A stretch of 64,000 nt of DNA, taken from Calycina herbarum (taxonomy: Eukaryota > Ascomycota > Leotiomycetes > Helotiales > Pezizellaceae). How positions within the stretch are numbered: the first letter of the stretch is position 1; each line of letters starts with the position of its first letter. Shown in pieces: positions 35,422 to 46,575 of this stretch. The stretch is from the NCBI GenBank assembly GCA_001414485.1, contig LLEY01000100.1, positions 1 through 64,000 of the forward strand, in the 5' to 3' direction. The notes below the pieces were generated by a model, which was not told the origin of the DNA, made no database searches, and saw only the letters and a list, made by a program, of their open reading frames with translations. Both the position numbers and the translations under genes were made by a program.

Positions 35422-36720
35422 TTTGGTTTTATTTTTGGGGGAGATTTTCAGGCATTAGTTTGTGATGAGTAGATATAGCAGGGCTTAGTGAAATTTAGTC
35501 AATAAAGACTTTATTTTTTTTGCTCTTATGAACCCTTTTCTTGATGTGGTTGGATGGACAGTAAAGCGGTAGCCTGCGGTTTGGTTGGCTCAAACCAGAT
35601 TCAGAAGCCCTAGCCTAATGGGGACCTATATATTTCCCTTTTTCTTTCCCTTTCTGCATTTTAAATTTCCGAGGCAGGCTTTTTCTTTAGCTGATTGGTT
35701 ACCTTGGATTTTCGGCGCCAGAGTTTCGTGAAACTGACTTGGTTACTTTGGCTTGTTAGTTGCCATGTCTTAAATTGTTCTCAGAAAGTTGGAATAATTA
35801 AGTCTCCTCTAATAATGATGATCGGCCTTGATTGAACTAGGAGGTTGGGAGCCTTGAGGCTTGCATACTTTGTTTGTCTAATGTTTTTCTTCTTCAAAGA
35901 AGTAAGCCACGGGTAAGTGCCTCTCCTCTGTCGCACCCTGAAAAAACAACAATAATACATCCAAAAAGAACTCATAAAAATACTAAAAGAAAATCCAGAA
36001 GAAAAATACAATAGCCTTTTATTTATCTTAGTCCAGCTATTGTGATTTATTCTTGCTTTCAACTTTCAAGTCTCTCTACTGTAGAGCGTGCGCTTCTTCT
36101 TTTTTTCTTGTCGTATAAGATAAAGCCTCCCTATAGGATTAGAAACTCCTGAGTTCTACGATAGTGGTCTTATAAATTGTCTTCGAGTTATCCTCGTAAA
36201 AGCTTTAGTAGAAATGGTTTTCTACTGGGGGCTTTGTTATATTAGAATGCAGGGGGAGGGGGGGGGGGGGGGGGGGGGGAGTTTGAGTCGTGAAACTCCA
36301 ATTACATATTTCTTGCTGGTTAATTGCTTTTCGAGGGTTCTACTACTACTTCTTCTATGTTTCTTCTCCTTTTTTAGTTCTCGTAAGGACTTGCACTTTG
36401 CACTGTCTCCAGGACGAAGTTTCTTCCTGTGAAAGACGTTGTACTTTGACAAAGGAATTGTGGGTTCTTTGTGGTATTTACAAATTAATATATAATGTGT
36501 TTCTTTCTTCTGATATTCAGATCGGTTGTTCAAGGGTTCGTCTTTGATCGCAAAATACAATAGGTGAGTTAGAGTAGAAAATCGAAACAGGTTCATAATC
36601 TCTATACTAAAGCCCTGAATATATCAGTATTACCATCATTCCTCGGAACTGAAATTCTCTACGTTATATCTTAAATTTTTCCTTTATAACAACACAACAA
36701 CAAAATATACTCGGATCAAA
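35422..36720. other. Intergenic region with a G22 run
   Basis: 1.3 kb between MED17 and the RING gene. It contains a run of 22 consecutive G (36258-36279) preceded by G5-A. No gene is supported. Confidence 0.5.
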
Positions 36721-37572
36721 ATGTGTAACTATTTTGAAGTCACTTATCTCTGCGGCCACAAATACGCCGTATTTCAAATCTGCGACTGGACTCACAGCCA
36801 GCCTCTCGACCTCACCCCCCAAAAACGCAGGAGCTTATTCTTCTGCGGTGCCCCAGAATGTTTCTTATCTCTCGATAAAGATCTTCTCGCTACCAGAAAT
36901 CAGCAACTCCTCTCACGGTACTTTTGCAACAAAGACGAGGCGCTTTCACTTACCACGGACCTCGAATCTCGCGCTGAAGAATTCATGAATACCAAACCAT
37001 CCGTTAAAGACCTTGGGGGCATCGACATCCTCTCCAACAAGGCCATGGTTTGCGCAAGCACCGGGAGAGTACCTCCAAAGACACAGCGACTAATCCTCGC
37101 TGCACTAGCTGCTCTCCAGCTCAGCTTTTCAGATAATGGTATAGTCTCAGGTAAGTTAGCAGATCTATTCCCCTTCCTCTTACGAGTAAGCACCCACGAC
37201 ACTTTAATGAAACACGCCGACCGCCTCCAGGAAATTACCTCTGCAGACCTCCCCCCGTTAGCTGCCACAACGCCATTCAACGACCTGGAGCCAGATGCGC
37301 ACTGTGATATCTGCTATGAGCCCCTTCGAGCGTCTTCGCGCTTGGAGAATCATGCGAAGACTAATGCTTGTACGTCTTACTGTAAGCATACTTTCTGTAC
37401 GCGGTGTCTTGTGAAGTATTTACATTCTACGCAGAATCCTAATTGTCCTATGTGTAGATCGTCGTGGGATCGGGATATGTATTGTTGGCCTAAGGTTTAT
37501 CAGGTGCGGGATGAGTTGATACCTCTTACGCGAGCTATTCATGAACTAGTCTTCGGAGAGGAAAGCTCGTAG
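36721..37572 (+). CDS. RING-finger protein
   Basis: A single-exon 283-aa protein, probably an E3 ubiquitin ligase. A C3HC4 RING lies at residues 195-245: C195, C198, C221 (C217 is an alternative), H223, C226, C229, C242 and C245, reading CDICYEPL ... YCKHTFCTRCLVKYL ... CPMCR. The N-terminus (residues 2-46) has a second set of possible zinc ligands (C2, C11, H13, C21, C42, C47), as in fungal proteins that begin MCxYxxxxYxCGH. Between them is a helical region. No signal peptide or membrane helix is present. The partner and substrate are unknown. It is isolated between two long intergenic spaces and next to AT-rich, partly RIP-like DNA, but is itself intact. Confidence 0.85.
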   Translation: MCNYFEVTYLCGHKYAVFQICDWTHSQPLDLTPQKRRSLFFCGAPECFLSLDKDLLATRNQQLLSRYFCNKDEALSLTTDLESRAEEFMNTKPSVKDLGGIDILSNKAMVCASTGRVPPKTQRLILAALAALQLSFSDNGIVSGKLADLFPFLLRVSTHDTLMKHADRLQEITSADLPPLAATTPFNDLEPDAHCDICYEPLRASSRLENHAKTNACTSYCKHTFCTRCLVKYLHSTQNPNCPMCRSSWDRDMYCWPKVYQVRDELIPLTRAIHELVFGEESS

Positions 37573-38059
37573 AATGATGCTGGTGCCCTCGGGTTTTCCT
37601 AACCGGTGATAGATCGTTATGATTTCTTCCAAAAACATATCGTTTGTTTTCCCTTTAAACTTCTCCACTAATTCCGCCTATATACTTTAAACCCGATTCC
37701 TCTTTCTTGATTGTCTCTCTGTACTCGTTGATCATGCTACTGATTCTTCTCTCGGTTTTAGACTATTACAAGAACCTCTTTCCTGGCACCCCTATTTTCT
37801 ACTTCTATAACCATCCGTACAGCCATGGACTAAGATAATTCAAGAATAATATTGCGAAAGAATAAAATAGATATCCCTTGATTGAAACGTCTTTTAAGCG
37901 TTTAATATTATTTTAGAGTATCGTAAAACCCTCTCTCTAAAACTATAGTCTACTTGCTTTTATCTTTCAAAACCTTGTAATCTTATTATACATTTAGTAC
38001 TCTTACGTACGTATAGCAATCGTCAGATTCAGTACCCAAGATACTGTCGTAGAACTTTA
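37573..38059. other. AT-rich flank left of the MITE
   Basis: 487 bp that become increasingly AT-rich and TpA-rich toward the inverted-repeat element. No gene is supported. Confidence 0.4.
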
Positions 38060-38534
38060 CAGCGGGGATTCGCAGATATTCGTACGCTCTCTTTTTACAC
38101 CTAAAATCACTGAAATTCACCTTGTTTAAAACACTATTATAAAATAAACCCTAATTATTTCTTGAAAGTTTTTAAACTTATCTTTAGAAAAGTAAGATAT
38201 TTTTACTTTATACTCTTAGTTTTTCTTCTAAGCTAAGCCGATCCTGCTTTATTTAGGTTATAGTAAGAGGTGTCTAGAAAGTTACTAAATTTCACCCGAT
38301 TTTGGTGTAATCCGGTGTTTTCCTAACTCTTCCAACTTTTGTACTATTATAACTTAAGACCTAGTATATATTTAGTGTATTTGTATTTGAAGACTACTAT
38401 TTGAATACTCGAAATAATCTTAGTTCTCAATCTTAGATATTCCTTATATATAAAGATAAATATATAAAACGTCTTTTTAAAGATGACTTTTGGTGTAAAA
38501 AGGGGGCCGTACGAATATCTGCGAACCCCCACTA
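38060..38534. mobile_element. Non-autonomous mariner-type element (MITE), 475 bp
   Basis: The two ends are inverted copies over about 50 bp. The left end starts CAGCGGGGATTCGCAGATAT and the right end, read inward on the minus strand, starts TAGTGGGGGTTCGCAGATAT. Both continue TTCGTACG.. and a CTTTTTACACC block. A TA dinucleotide flanks each end (38058-38059 and 38535-38536), the target duplication of Tc1/mariner/pogo elements. The interior is AT-rich with many stops and shows no transposase. Differences between the ends are mostly C/T or G/A, as expected of RIP or age. It lies between the RING and PARP-finger genes. Confidence 0.82.
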
Positions 38535-38536
38535 TA

Positions 38537-39780
38537 ATAAAACCACGACAACAGGCTAAAAATCAATAAGCTTCGAAGGAGTGATTAATTAGCAGCTGAT
38601 AAATAATCTTAAATTTTCATTTTGTTTTTGCGATTTTATTTGAAGGCTTAAGAAGCTGTGAGATGGGAGGCTCGACGAGGAGTAAGAAGAACCCTACAGG
38701 TACCGATTTTAGGTATAGGTACCCGGACCTAGGACAGTATACCTAGTAAATCCACCTAAGGTCGAAAAATCTCTGTGGATTCCTAAGCGTGCATTTATAA
38801 AGTATCAGAAGTTTTAGATATTTTTGAGAAGTTGGATAGCAACTAATTATACAAAAATATGAGTGTGTACGCGAGAATGCAATTTATAAGTTTTTATCCT
38901 CTGTATAAAGTAGTGGTGTTGTATATTGTGTGTACGGCGACAGTGGTATCACTCACACCTCTCTATTCCTTCTTCTGGGTTTGGGGCTGTTGTATGGAGC
39001 TTTTAGGGCAATGTTGAATTGGGGGAAGGAGTTGTACGTACCACTTCATGTTCTAAGTTTCAAATTGTTCCAAGTAGTTGGTATAATTAGTAAAGACAGT
39101 GAAAGCGGCAGCAACTAGAGGACTTTTGTTCTAGAGCAATGAATACATACAAACAACTACCTATATTCATATTTATTCCTTTTTTATCCCCCGTGAACAA
39201 AAAAACTGACACCACTCAAATGTTGACAACTAATCGCAAAAAAACAACAACAACAAAATGAAATGATACGCACGATGCTAATCTACCAAAGTTTCAAGTT
39301 TTTATTTTATTTACGTCAAGTTTGGCCATATATTTTGTCCACCCCTCACAAGAAAGATGTTCCACCCCATCGGAGAATAATCGGACCACAGCTGCGAAAT
39401 CGGGATGGTGCAGCGCAGGGTGAACAACCAGGGTTCACCTCTGGAACCTTGTTTTGCTCAATGGTGATCGCCACGACAAAGATTCATCGTTTGAACCAAC
39501 ACCAGAATCCTTTATCAATTGATCCAGAACTTGGTCGAGGGGGTGAAACTGGATGCGCGAAGCTTCTTCCACTTTCTCCGACGCGGATTTCTTTCACGAG
39601 GAAAGCGCATTTAGACTCGTCACGCCACGCCGCTCCACGCTCCTGCAGCCCTCGCAGCGCGCATCGAGTTCGAGATCGAGTACCTGAATTACTTACGAAG
39701 AACTACCTACCTGGAATCACAATCTACCTTACCGCCGCCAATTACCTTTCTCTCGAGGCTTCGAATTCGTCTCGTCGAAA
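38537..39780. other. Intergenic right of the MITE
   Basis: 1.24 kb up to the PARP-finger/SAP gene. The first half is AT-rich. The second half (from about 39240) is of normal composition and likely holds the promoter and leader. A GGTACC/CCTAGG-rich patch at 38698-38760 has no recognised meaning. Confidence 0.4.
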
Positions 39781-41595
39781 ATGTCGTACCGCGTTGGTAA
39801 GTGCTCCTTCCCTTCTCCCACCTACACGCTCGCTCTCGGACATGTGACATCACTATGGGGAATTTCTCTTTCCTTTTCCTACAGCTTGGCTAACTATTCA
39901 ATAGAAACTGCGTCTTCTGGACGAGCCGTCTGTCGTGCCACCGAATGCAAGAAACGCGGAATCAAGATTGACAAGGATGATTTGCGCCTAGGTGTCTGGG
40001 TAGAAAATGACCACTACCAAAGCTGGTCTTGGAAGCATTGGTAAGCATCTCCCCCTTTCGCCGGTTTTGATTAATTAGCTAACTTCCTTGCGTAGGGGCT
40101 GTGTCACTGGAAAGCAATTGCAGAACATGAGAGCCTATCTCGAAATCGATGGACAACCTGGCACCTATGACTTTGATAGGTTGGACGGTTATGATAGTCC
40201 TGGTGAGAAGAATAGTCTTAATCATCATCCTGATCTCCAGGAGAAAGTCCGGAACGCCATCATTCAGGGCCGTATTGATCCAGAAGATTTCAATGGTGTA
40301 AGTCCTTTCCTTTGGAGCTGCTTTCTCGCATCCGAGCGTTCTTTCCTATCCGGTCTCGAATAATGGCGATTTTTCGAGGTGACTTGGGAGAATCTTTCTC
40401 AATTATCCCGGGTCATCTCGAAGAATATCCCAAATTGTCCCAGACTTGTTCGCACAATTTCCGAAAGAGGAAAGATCATGCTAATATGCCGACTAGGACG
40501 AGGAGATGAACGTACTTGGTGCCACAGGTTTGCACTCCGCAGCTACGAAGAAGAAGCAGCGAAAGGAAGAAATCGAGGATTTGACTGCTAAAGTTGCGAA
40601 ACTCGAGGCGGAGAAGAACGGTGGTGTGAAGACTGAGGCGAAGTCAGCGAAGAAGGGCAAGCGAGTCAAGGCGGAGGTCGATTCCGATGAGGAGGAGCAA
40701 AAGCCAGTCAAGAAGAAGCGCGCTGGAAAGGTCAAGAAGGAAGAGGAAGATGACCAAGAGGAAGTTGCAACCAAGCCGGCGAGAAAGTCACGAGCCAAGA
40801 AGACAGTCAAAAACGAGGAGGACGACGAGGTAAGAAATCCAGCCATTACTCTTATCAGTCTGGGACAATCCGATATATTGTTCAAAGGGGTTTGGAAGAA
40901 TGAGAAAGTCAATTTCGTCATTATCCCAAACAATATATCCAATTGTCCCAGATTGTTTCATACAATCGCTAACATTCCCCTTAGATGGACGAATTAGCCG
41001 AGCAAACCTTTACCTCCATGACTGTAGCCCAGCTCAAGGTTATCCTCAAGGAACGAGATCTACCCGTTTCTGGCAATAAAGCTGCTCTCATCGAACGCCT
41101 AGAAGAAAGCTCGCTACCTACACCACCCAAGAAGGAATCAGTACGTGGCGAGGTCAAGCAAGAACATGACGATGAGCCTTCTTTCGAAGCCCCCGCAAGA
41201 CGGGTCAAGAAAGAACCTTCCGAAATGGTTGCCGATATGGCGCACCTTCCTGACAATGTTCAGGCCTTGGCTATCAGTGAGGTCTCCCCTAATTCGGCTG
41301 TGGCTGAGCATGGCTCTTCGGATCAGCAGGAAGCAAAGCTGGAGGAGAGTGATCAGGTTGCGACTGCCTTGTAAGTTCTCTCATTGTACGAAATGTCTCG
41401 GATAATTGGGGCTATTGTTCCAGATGGTTTGGGAGAATGAGAAAACCGAATTCCTCATTCTCCTAGACATTCTCGGATAATGACCAAATCTTGGTGTATT
41501 AAAGATCCCTTACTAACACATATCCCAGGAACGCTCCAACTGGTGGACGTAGACGCTCTGCTCGCCGTGCTGCTTCGGGTGTTACTGCTGATTGA
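39781..41595 (+). CDS. PARP-type zinc finger and SAP-domain nuclear protein
   Basis: A predicted DNA-binding nuclear protein of 379 aa. Six exons join in frame: 39781-39796, 39905-40040, 40096-40297, 40497-40829, 40985-41370 and 41529-41595. Residues 12-95 are a PARP-type finger that recognises DNA breaks in other proteins, with C15, C20, H50 and C53 as ligands (VCRATECKKRGIKI ... SWKHWGCV). A coiled-coil and very basic/acidic linker (KKKQRKEEIEDL, many KK and EEE) follows. Residues about 237-271 are a SAP motif (MTVAQLKVILKERDLPVSG). The C-terminus is basic (GGRRRSARRAASG). No catalytic PARP domain is present, so it is likely a chromatin or repair factor. Three of its introns are 155-199 nt and carry related hairpins; the other two are 108 and 55 nt. 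Confidence 0.88.
40298..40496 (+). other. Intron 3 with a foldback hairpin
   Basis: A 199-nt intron with GTAAGT donor and CGACTAG acceptor. 40371-40393 pairs with 40402-40424 (TTTTCGAGGTGACTTGGGAG against a complementary arm containing TCCCGGGTCATCTCGAAG). A nearby CCCAAATTGTCCCAGAC block is shared in part with intron 4. Confidence 0.7.
40830..40984 (+). other. Intron 4 with a long foldback hairpin
   Basis: A 155-nt intron. 40859-40880 pairs with 40931-40952 at 20 of 22 positions (TCTGGGACAAT..GATATATTG). An inner arm pair continues the stem (GTTTGGAAGAATGAGAAA, 40890-40907, with TTTCGTCATTATCCCAAAC). Most of the intron can fold into one rod. Confidence 0.8.
41371..41528 (+). other. Intron 5 with a related hairpin
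   Basis: A 158-nt intron. GTTTGGGAGAATGAGAAA (41427-41444) is identical at 17 of 18 positions to the inner arm of intron 4. It pairs with TTCCTCATTCTCCTAGAC (41451-41468). A CTCGGATAAT motif occurs on both sides of the stem. Confidence 0.75.
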
Positions 41596-42535
41596 ATGCC
41601 ATTTCTCTGATGACTTTTTGACTACCAATCTTCGCCAATACATGGTTTCAGACTCGCGTGGTGGAGTTTTTGGGGGTCATGCATGATATGATGATTTTTC
41701 CTTCTCCTCTTTTTTTGTCCCTCTTTACGATATGATTTTTACACGTATTTGCTAGCATTTTGCTGCAAGAGGTTGCTTTTGAGATACCCCGGATTGGGAG
41801 AATGGAGTTTTACATTTTTGCTATGGGGAGTTTTACGATTGGGTGGAGGTACATTTGCTTGGGGCTGGGGGTGTATCTAGGCGTCTAGACTTGGGACAAC
41901 AGTATGATAGCTACACAATACACGGTTGATATTATTTTGATCTTGATTTGGATGTTTGGGATGTGAATTTGAGTGGGTGATGAGAATGGCTCAGTGGGGA
42001 ATTGTGACTGTGTGATATGGTCCGCGGTACTTGGGTTTTTTATGGTTGTGCTGGGTCTTTTGGTGAGTTTTGAGAGTGGACTACAAGTGGTCGCAATGAT
42101 TTTGGGAGGTGTGAAGTGTTGGAGGAAGGAATGGGGAACTACTTATGAGATATTTTCAAATTTCAAGTTCTTGGACCACATCCTCTACGGTGGTTTGTTT
42201 TCATCAGGGAGGCTCGGGGATTTAGATAGTAGTTGGTCTATTGCCTTCCTTGTGCTTCGTACTATTCCATATTTCCTTGGCTGCAAGATGCTTAGTACAA
42301 GTGGTTCTGAGGCATCATGTGAGTGTAGAATAGATTTTGAACTTAAGGAATCAATAGATGATTATGTAAAAGTTTTTACAATTTGTAGGAGTGATTATTC
42401 GGAAGTGTAAGCTTGACCTTCTTTTGTTCGGAGGCGACTTTTTGAGGAAGGTCTGTTGGGAAACACAATAGAAGAATTTATTACATTACTAAGGTACTAT
42501 AACTGATGTGCTAAAGTAAAAATATTCGCAAAACT
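41596..42535. other. Intergenic, nothing firm
   Basis: 940 bp. A 145-codon plus-strand frame at 41973-42410 has no ATG at its start and no family motif. A segment near 41790 (GATTGGGAGAATGG) resembles the hairpin arm of the neighbouring introns and could be a decayed copy. Confidence 0.35.
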
Positions 42536-43021
42536 TTATAGTCTCTTATCCTGACCCAAACAATTCTCCTCATACTTCTGTCTCATAAGAGTAAAAGTAT
42601 CCCAGTACAACCTTTTCTCAGTTTCATCGGGTCCCAGTCTATAGTCCACTTCACAAAACTCGCAAGTTCCCACAGAGATATACAGAAGTGCCGTAGCCAT
42701 CTTTCTCGCAAAACTTGTCTCCGTTGGATCGCAAAAATGGCACTTTCCGTCGACGATGTCCCCTGGTCCCAGAAGATGCTCGATGCGACTTCCTAGGTCG
42801 TTGAGCATACGCTCTGCTAACAACTTCGGATCTTTACCTTCAAGCCTATTTCGGACTACTTCGAGTGTCAATGGGTCGTGGCAGCCAGGGCATATTTTGT
42901 CGTCGTTTTCGATTTGGGGTTGGTGTAGGTAGACTAAGGCTATGACTAATAGATGGAGTTTGTTTTCGCAAAATCCACATTTATTTCTGGGGGTTTTGGG
43001 GTCTTGGGGTTTCTCTGCCAT
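42536..43021 (-). CDS. Small protein with four CxxC zinc-binding pairs
   Basis: Not a named family. A single-exon 162-aa protein with start ATG 43021 (MAEKPQDPKTP); the frame remains open upstream but the extension is low complexity. Four CxxC pairs (CGFC, CPGC, CHFC, CEFC) at roughly residues 15, 46, 93 and 118 could form two zinc sites, with a hydrophobic segment LHLLVIALVYLHQ after the first pair. A paralogue lies 3.6 kb away on the opposite strand (46576-47130) and shares the N-terminal CxFCExxxHLL block and the C-terminal CxxC region. The two flank a tyrosinase pseudogene. It is probably a lineage-specific zinc-ribbon-like protein. No role can be assigned. Confidence 0.7.
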   Translation of the reverse strand: MAEKPQDPKTPRNKCGFCENKLHLLVIALVYLHQPQIENDDKICPGCHDPLTLEVVRNRLEGKDPKLLAERMLNDLGSRIEHLLGPGDIVDGKCHFCDPTETSFARKMATALLYISVGTCEFCEVDYRLGPDETEKRLYWDTFTLMRQKYEENCLGQDKRL

Positions 43022-44107
43022 GGTTGAGCTAGATTTGTAGACCGAGAAGTGAGGTGGTGTTGGCTTGTTAGAAGGGTGGTTGAGGACAGTCTGAGGTTGT
43101 ATAGAGGGGAAGAAGTGCAACAAGCCAATTTATAGCTGTTCTCTTCAAGAGCTGCTGTGATTGTTTCTTATAATATATGTGTCACGGAAAACGGGGCGTC
43201 ACGTGACTCAATTTCCCTGTATATATAGCAGAGTATTCACCTCCGAACTTAAGCTCCTCAGAGCGTTTTCCACCCTCCAAAATACGTGACAATATGTTAT
43301 TCACATTGAGCTTGTCCATGAGTTTTGAAGTGACTCGTCATTAACCGGGGTCCTCGACCCATCACGCTACTGCCCAAACGTGGTTAACTCTGAGTATAAC
43401 CCCCCACCCCTCGGATTCAAATTTACAGTCTCTTCCTAAAAAAATAATTATCCGTGAAGGAAGGAATGTCGCGACGAAGTATGGTCGGCCCCCCAGGGTG
43501 TCAGGTAGCGCCTTAGCAGAGCAGGACCCAGCACGCTACCGCGCAAAGAGATTAGACGTTAGGCTCCGGTTTTCTTACGACGGGGAAGGAATTGGTTCTC
43601 GTAAATCCCGCTAACAGTGAGATTTGCATTATGCATGCAGAGAGGCTCTGGGTACAAGGCCATGCGGCAGATGAAGTTCTAAGTGGCCAGTTCTAGGCAG
43701 TTGGCGATATTCTGATGTCAGCTACTTGACCCTAGCCATTCATAGGCTTCATCTCCTTTGGGCATGGAAAACCAGTCATCCACGTTGTACCCTCGCTTCT
43801 CTTCCTTCCTTTAGTCTTCCGAGTTGCTGGAGATTATCATTACCGGGACTTGGATGTCTTCGCCGCTGATGCTTTTGAAGAACTCGTATTTCGATTGTCC
43901 TGTACCGTTCCTTATTGGAAGCTTATGCGAATCCTGTTACACAGCGACTCATTGCCGATGATCTCGGTTGCTTCTGCTTTAAGGTGGGTGAGATTCTAAT
44001 TCATGATGGCACAATCTCCTTTAAAATATAACATAAGGCTCTTGGGGTTTCCCTGGTCTGAAATTTGCAACTAGCGCACGCGTTCACCTTATTGGCAAAA
44101 TCTCAAG
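43022..44107. other. Intergenic, nothing firm
   Basis: 1.09 kb between the CxxC protein and the tyrosinase relic. Two short blocks share ACCCA-CACGCTAC (about 43357-43370 and 43527-43541). They do not fold into a tRNA by eye. Confidence 0.4.
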
Positions 44108-46004
44108 ATGCGCTTTCTAAAGGGATCCCAGACCTTGGTCTTCATTGGCGTCTCAATTCTTGATTTTGCTTTCGCTTTTTATCCCACAACTGGTAAAAAC
44201 AGCTCCCGGTTCCTCAGAGGTTCGAGGTTAATGGGTGGCTAGGTGTCAAAACTGGGCTGGGCGGAGATGGTTATAGACCACCAAGGAGAAATATTCTCGA
44301 ATTGTCCAAAGATGACACCCAATTGTGAGCTCTTTCTTTCGCTTCTCTAGTTTACTAAGCTAATTCTACTTTGAAGTTCCTTATATGTCCAAGCTATGAA
44401 TAGCTTGATGAGTGTTAATGAGACAACAATGACTTCCTATTTCCAAATCGCCGGTATTCATGGCCGACCATACCAAGCTTGGCATGGTGTCAATCCCAAA
44501 GAAATGAACGTCGATGGCTACCCAACAGGCTTTTGTCCCCATGGAAGCATCCTGTTCGCAACTTGGCCTCGCCCTTATCTAGCATTACTCGAGCAACTCG
44601 TAGGAGAACACGCTCAAGAGATAGCAAAGGCATACAACTCTCCAGTTTGGTCGAAAGCAGCCGATGAACTCCGTCTTCCTTTCTGGGACTGGGCCGCACC
44701 TCCACAACTCTTTCCTGAAATCTTGACTGTACCTACTGTTCAAGTCACAACTGCTGTGGGAGTTAAGAATGGCAACAATCCCCTTTATCGATATGAGTTT
44801 CTCAATGTCCCTGAGCCATTAGAATAGTTTCCGGAAGACCAAGGATTTTTCGACGGTTATCAACGACAGCAGTGGACTTTGAGATGGCCTTATGAGGAAA
44901 CGAATACAAGTCATGCCGAGATTATCAACGATCAGTTTACAGTTGAAGGAAGCCAAGAACAATTGAGATCACAAGTTGTAAGTTGCCCAGACCCCATTTC
45001 ACCGTACAATTAAGTTGACAAATTGCAGTGGAGTGTCTTCTCTCAAACCTCGGATTTTAACAGCATGTCAACCAACGGAAACAATGGCCCGACATTCGAA
45101 AATCCGCATAATCAAATTCATAGTTACGTGGGAGGACTGGGATATATGAGTTGGCTTGGATTCTCCGGTTTTGAACCCGCCTTGTAAGTTACCGAATCTC
45201 CAATTTCTGTTGGCGGCCAAAATTCTAATCCTCCCCAGCTGGCTCCACCACGTAAACGTCGATCGCCAATTCGCAATGTGGCAAACCATTTATCCCGATT
45301 CTCTCCTCGCACCAGAAGAAAGCAGCAGTGGTACATAGACAATTTACCCAGGCACAACCGTCGACCAAAACACACCCCTGACACCCTTCACTGCCCCAGA
45401 TGGAGAAAGATATACATCTGTGACCGCGCGGTATACGAAAACATTTGGGTATTCGTATCCTGGGGTTCAAGATTGGTTGTTCACAGATCCCGTGGAATTA
45501 GCAGCAAATGTTACGGCAAGTGTAAATACACTCTATAACCCTACCTGTGATTTGGGACCTTTTGGTGCTCCTCTTTCTCCTATTAATGGCCGTGAAGCAG
45601 TCGAGAAAAGAGAAGAACAGAGAGCTTGGTCTATCTCAACTTCTGTACCTAATGGAGCTGTGGGCTCTGCCTTTGATGTCCTCTTCTCTTCCGGTTCTAT
45701 ATCTGTTGGGAAACTTTCTGTACTTGCTGTTCCTTCTTCTCCCGCGGAAAGTGGTCGTGTTACACATGCGCAGTTTTCTTTGCATAAAGCTTTGAAGGGG
45801 GTGGATAGTAGTGATGTGCAGAAGACGGTGGAGTTTTTGAAGAGTAATTTGAAGTGGAAGGTTGTGAGGAGGGATGGGAGCGTGGTGGAGGGTGTTAAGG
45901 GGTTGGAGGTTGGAGTCGCGGATCAGGTCGTTGTTCCTGCGAGGCGTGCTAGGGAGTTTCCTAGTTATGGGGAAAAGAGATTCCATCCTGAGATTGTGGG
46001 GTGA
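44108..46004 (+). pseudogene. Tyrosinase (type 3 copper), inactivated
   Basis: Tyrosinases oxidise phenols to quinones, often for melanin. Exons 44108-44192, 44243-44324, 44377-44977, 45029-45183 and 45239-46004 join in frame. A signal-like N-terminus (MRFLKGSQTLVFIGVSI) is followed by CuA HGRPYQAWHG and CPHGS, and by CuB NPHNQIHSYVGG and FWLHHVNVDR. Two in-frame TAG codons interrupt it (44825-44827, 45336-45338). The third CuA ligand, His in W-H-R-P-Y-L of active enzymes, is Pro here (WPRPYL). The C-terminal half (GTTVDQNTPLTPF to KRFHPEIV) is otherwise well preserved. The second stop fits TGG to TAG, a G-to-A change typical of RIP on the other strand. It lies between two paralogous CxxC genes. 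Confidence 0.88.
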
Positions 46005-46575
46005 GTTAATGGTCAGGGTAATTTGTTTTGACTGCAGAGAAATAGAAAAGGGAGATACTTTGTATTTCATTTCACATTCCCAAACCCCACCATGTTTCTT
46101 CACGTGGATTGATTCTGACCTTCTTGGATTTAAATTACTATGCCAATTAAATGCGGCGGCAAAGTATCAACTTTACATGCTATAATTACTTACCCCATGA
46201 TTTAAGGCGAGCCTAATTAACTTTCAAGAAGAAAGGGGTTTCACCTTACTGAAACCCCACAAGAAGCGAAATAAAAATAGTAGTTTGATAAACAAAGAAA
46301 TGCAGTGAAGATGTTGAGTGGTACTTGTGGAAAAGTTAGACTGCAGAACCGACATGTTTAAAGCCTGAGTCCGGCATCCAGAAAGACTCATCAAACTCCG
46401 AGCCCATTCAAACAAAATACTGGTTGTGAATAATCACTTCATATGAAAAAATACAAAGTTATAAATTCATATCTTATATTCCCCCATAGCTTTCTCCTCT
46501 AACACTTCTTTTCCAACACATCTAAACAATTACACGTCGTCCTCCAACACAGTCGATAAGTCTATTATTTCAAAC
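46005..46575. other. Intergenic, nothing recognised
   Basis: 571 bp between the tyrosinase relic and the CxxC paralogue. It is AT-rich, with pyrimidine-rich DNA just upstream of the next ATG that fits a leader. Confidence 0.4.

Noticed and set aside
41973..42410. 145-codon plus-strand frame
   Set aside because: No ATG at its start, unusual composition and no family resemblance. Probably chance in a 3' flank.
43340..43560. tRNA-like patches with GGTAGCGTGCTGGGTC on the minus strand
   Set aside because: No complete cloverleaf: the acceptor and T-arm pairs are missing.
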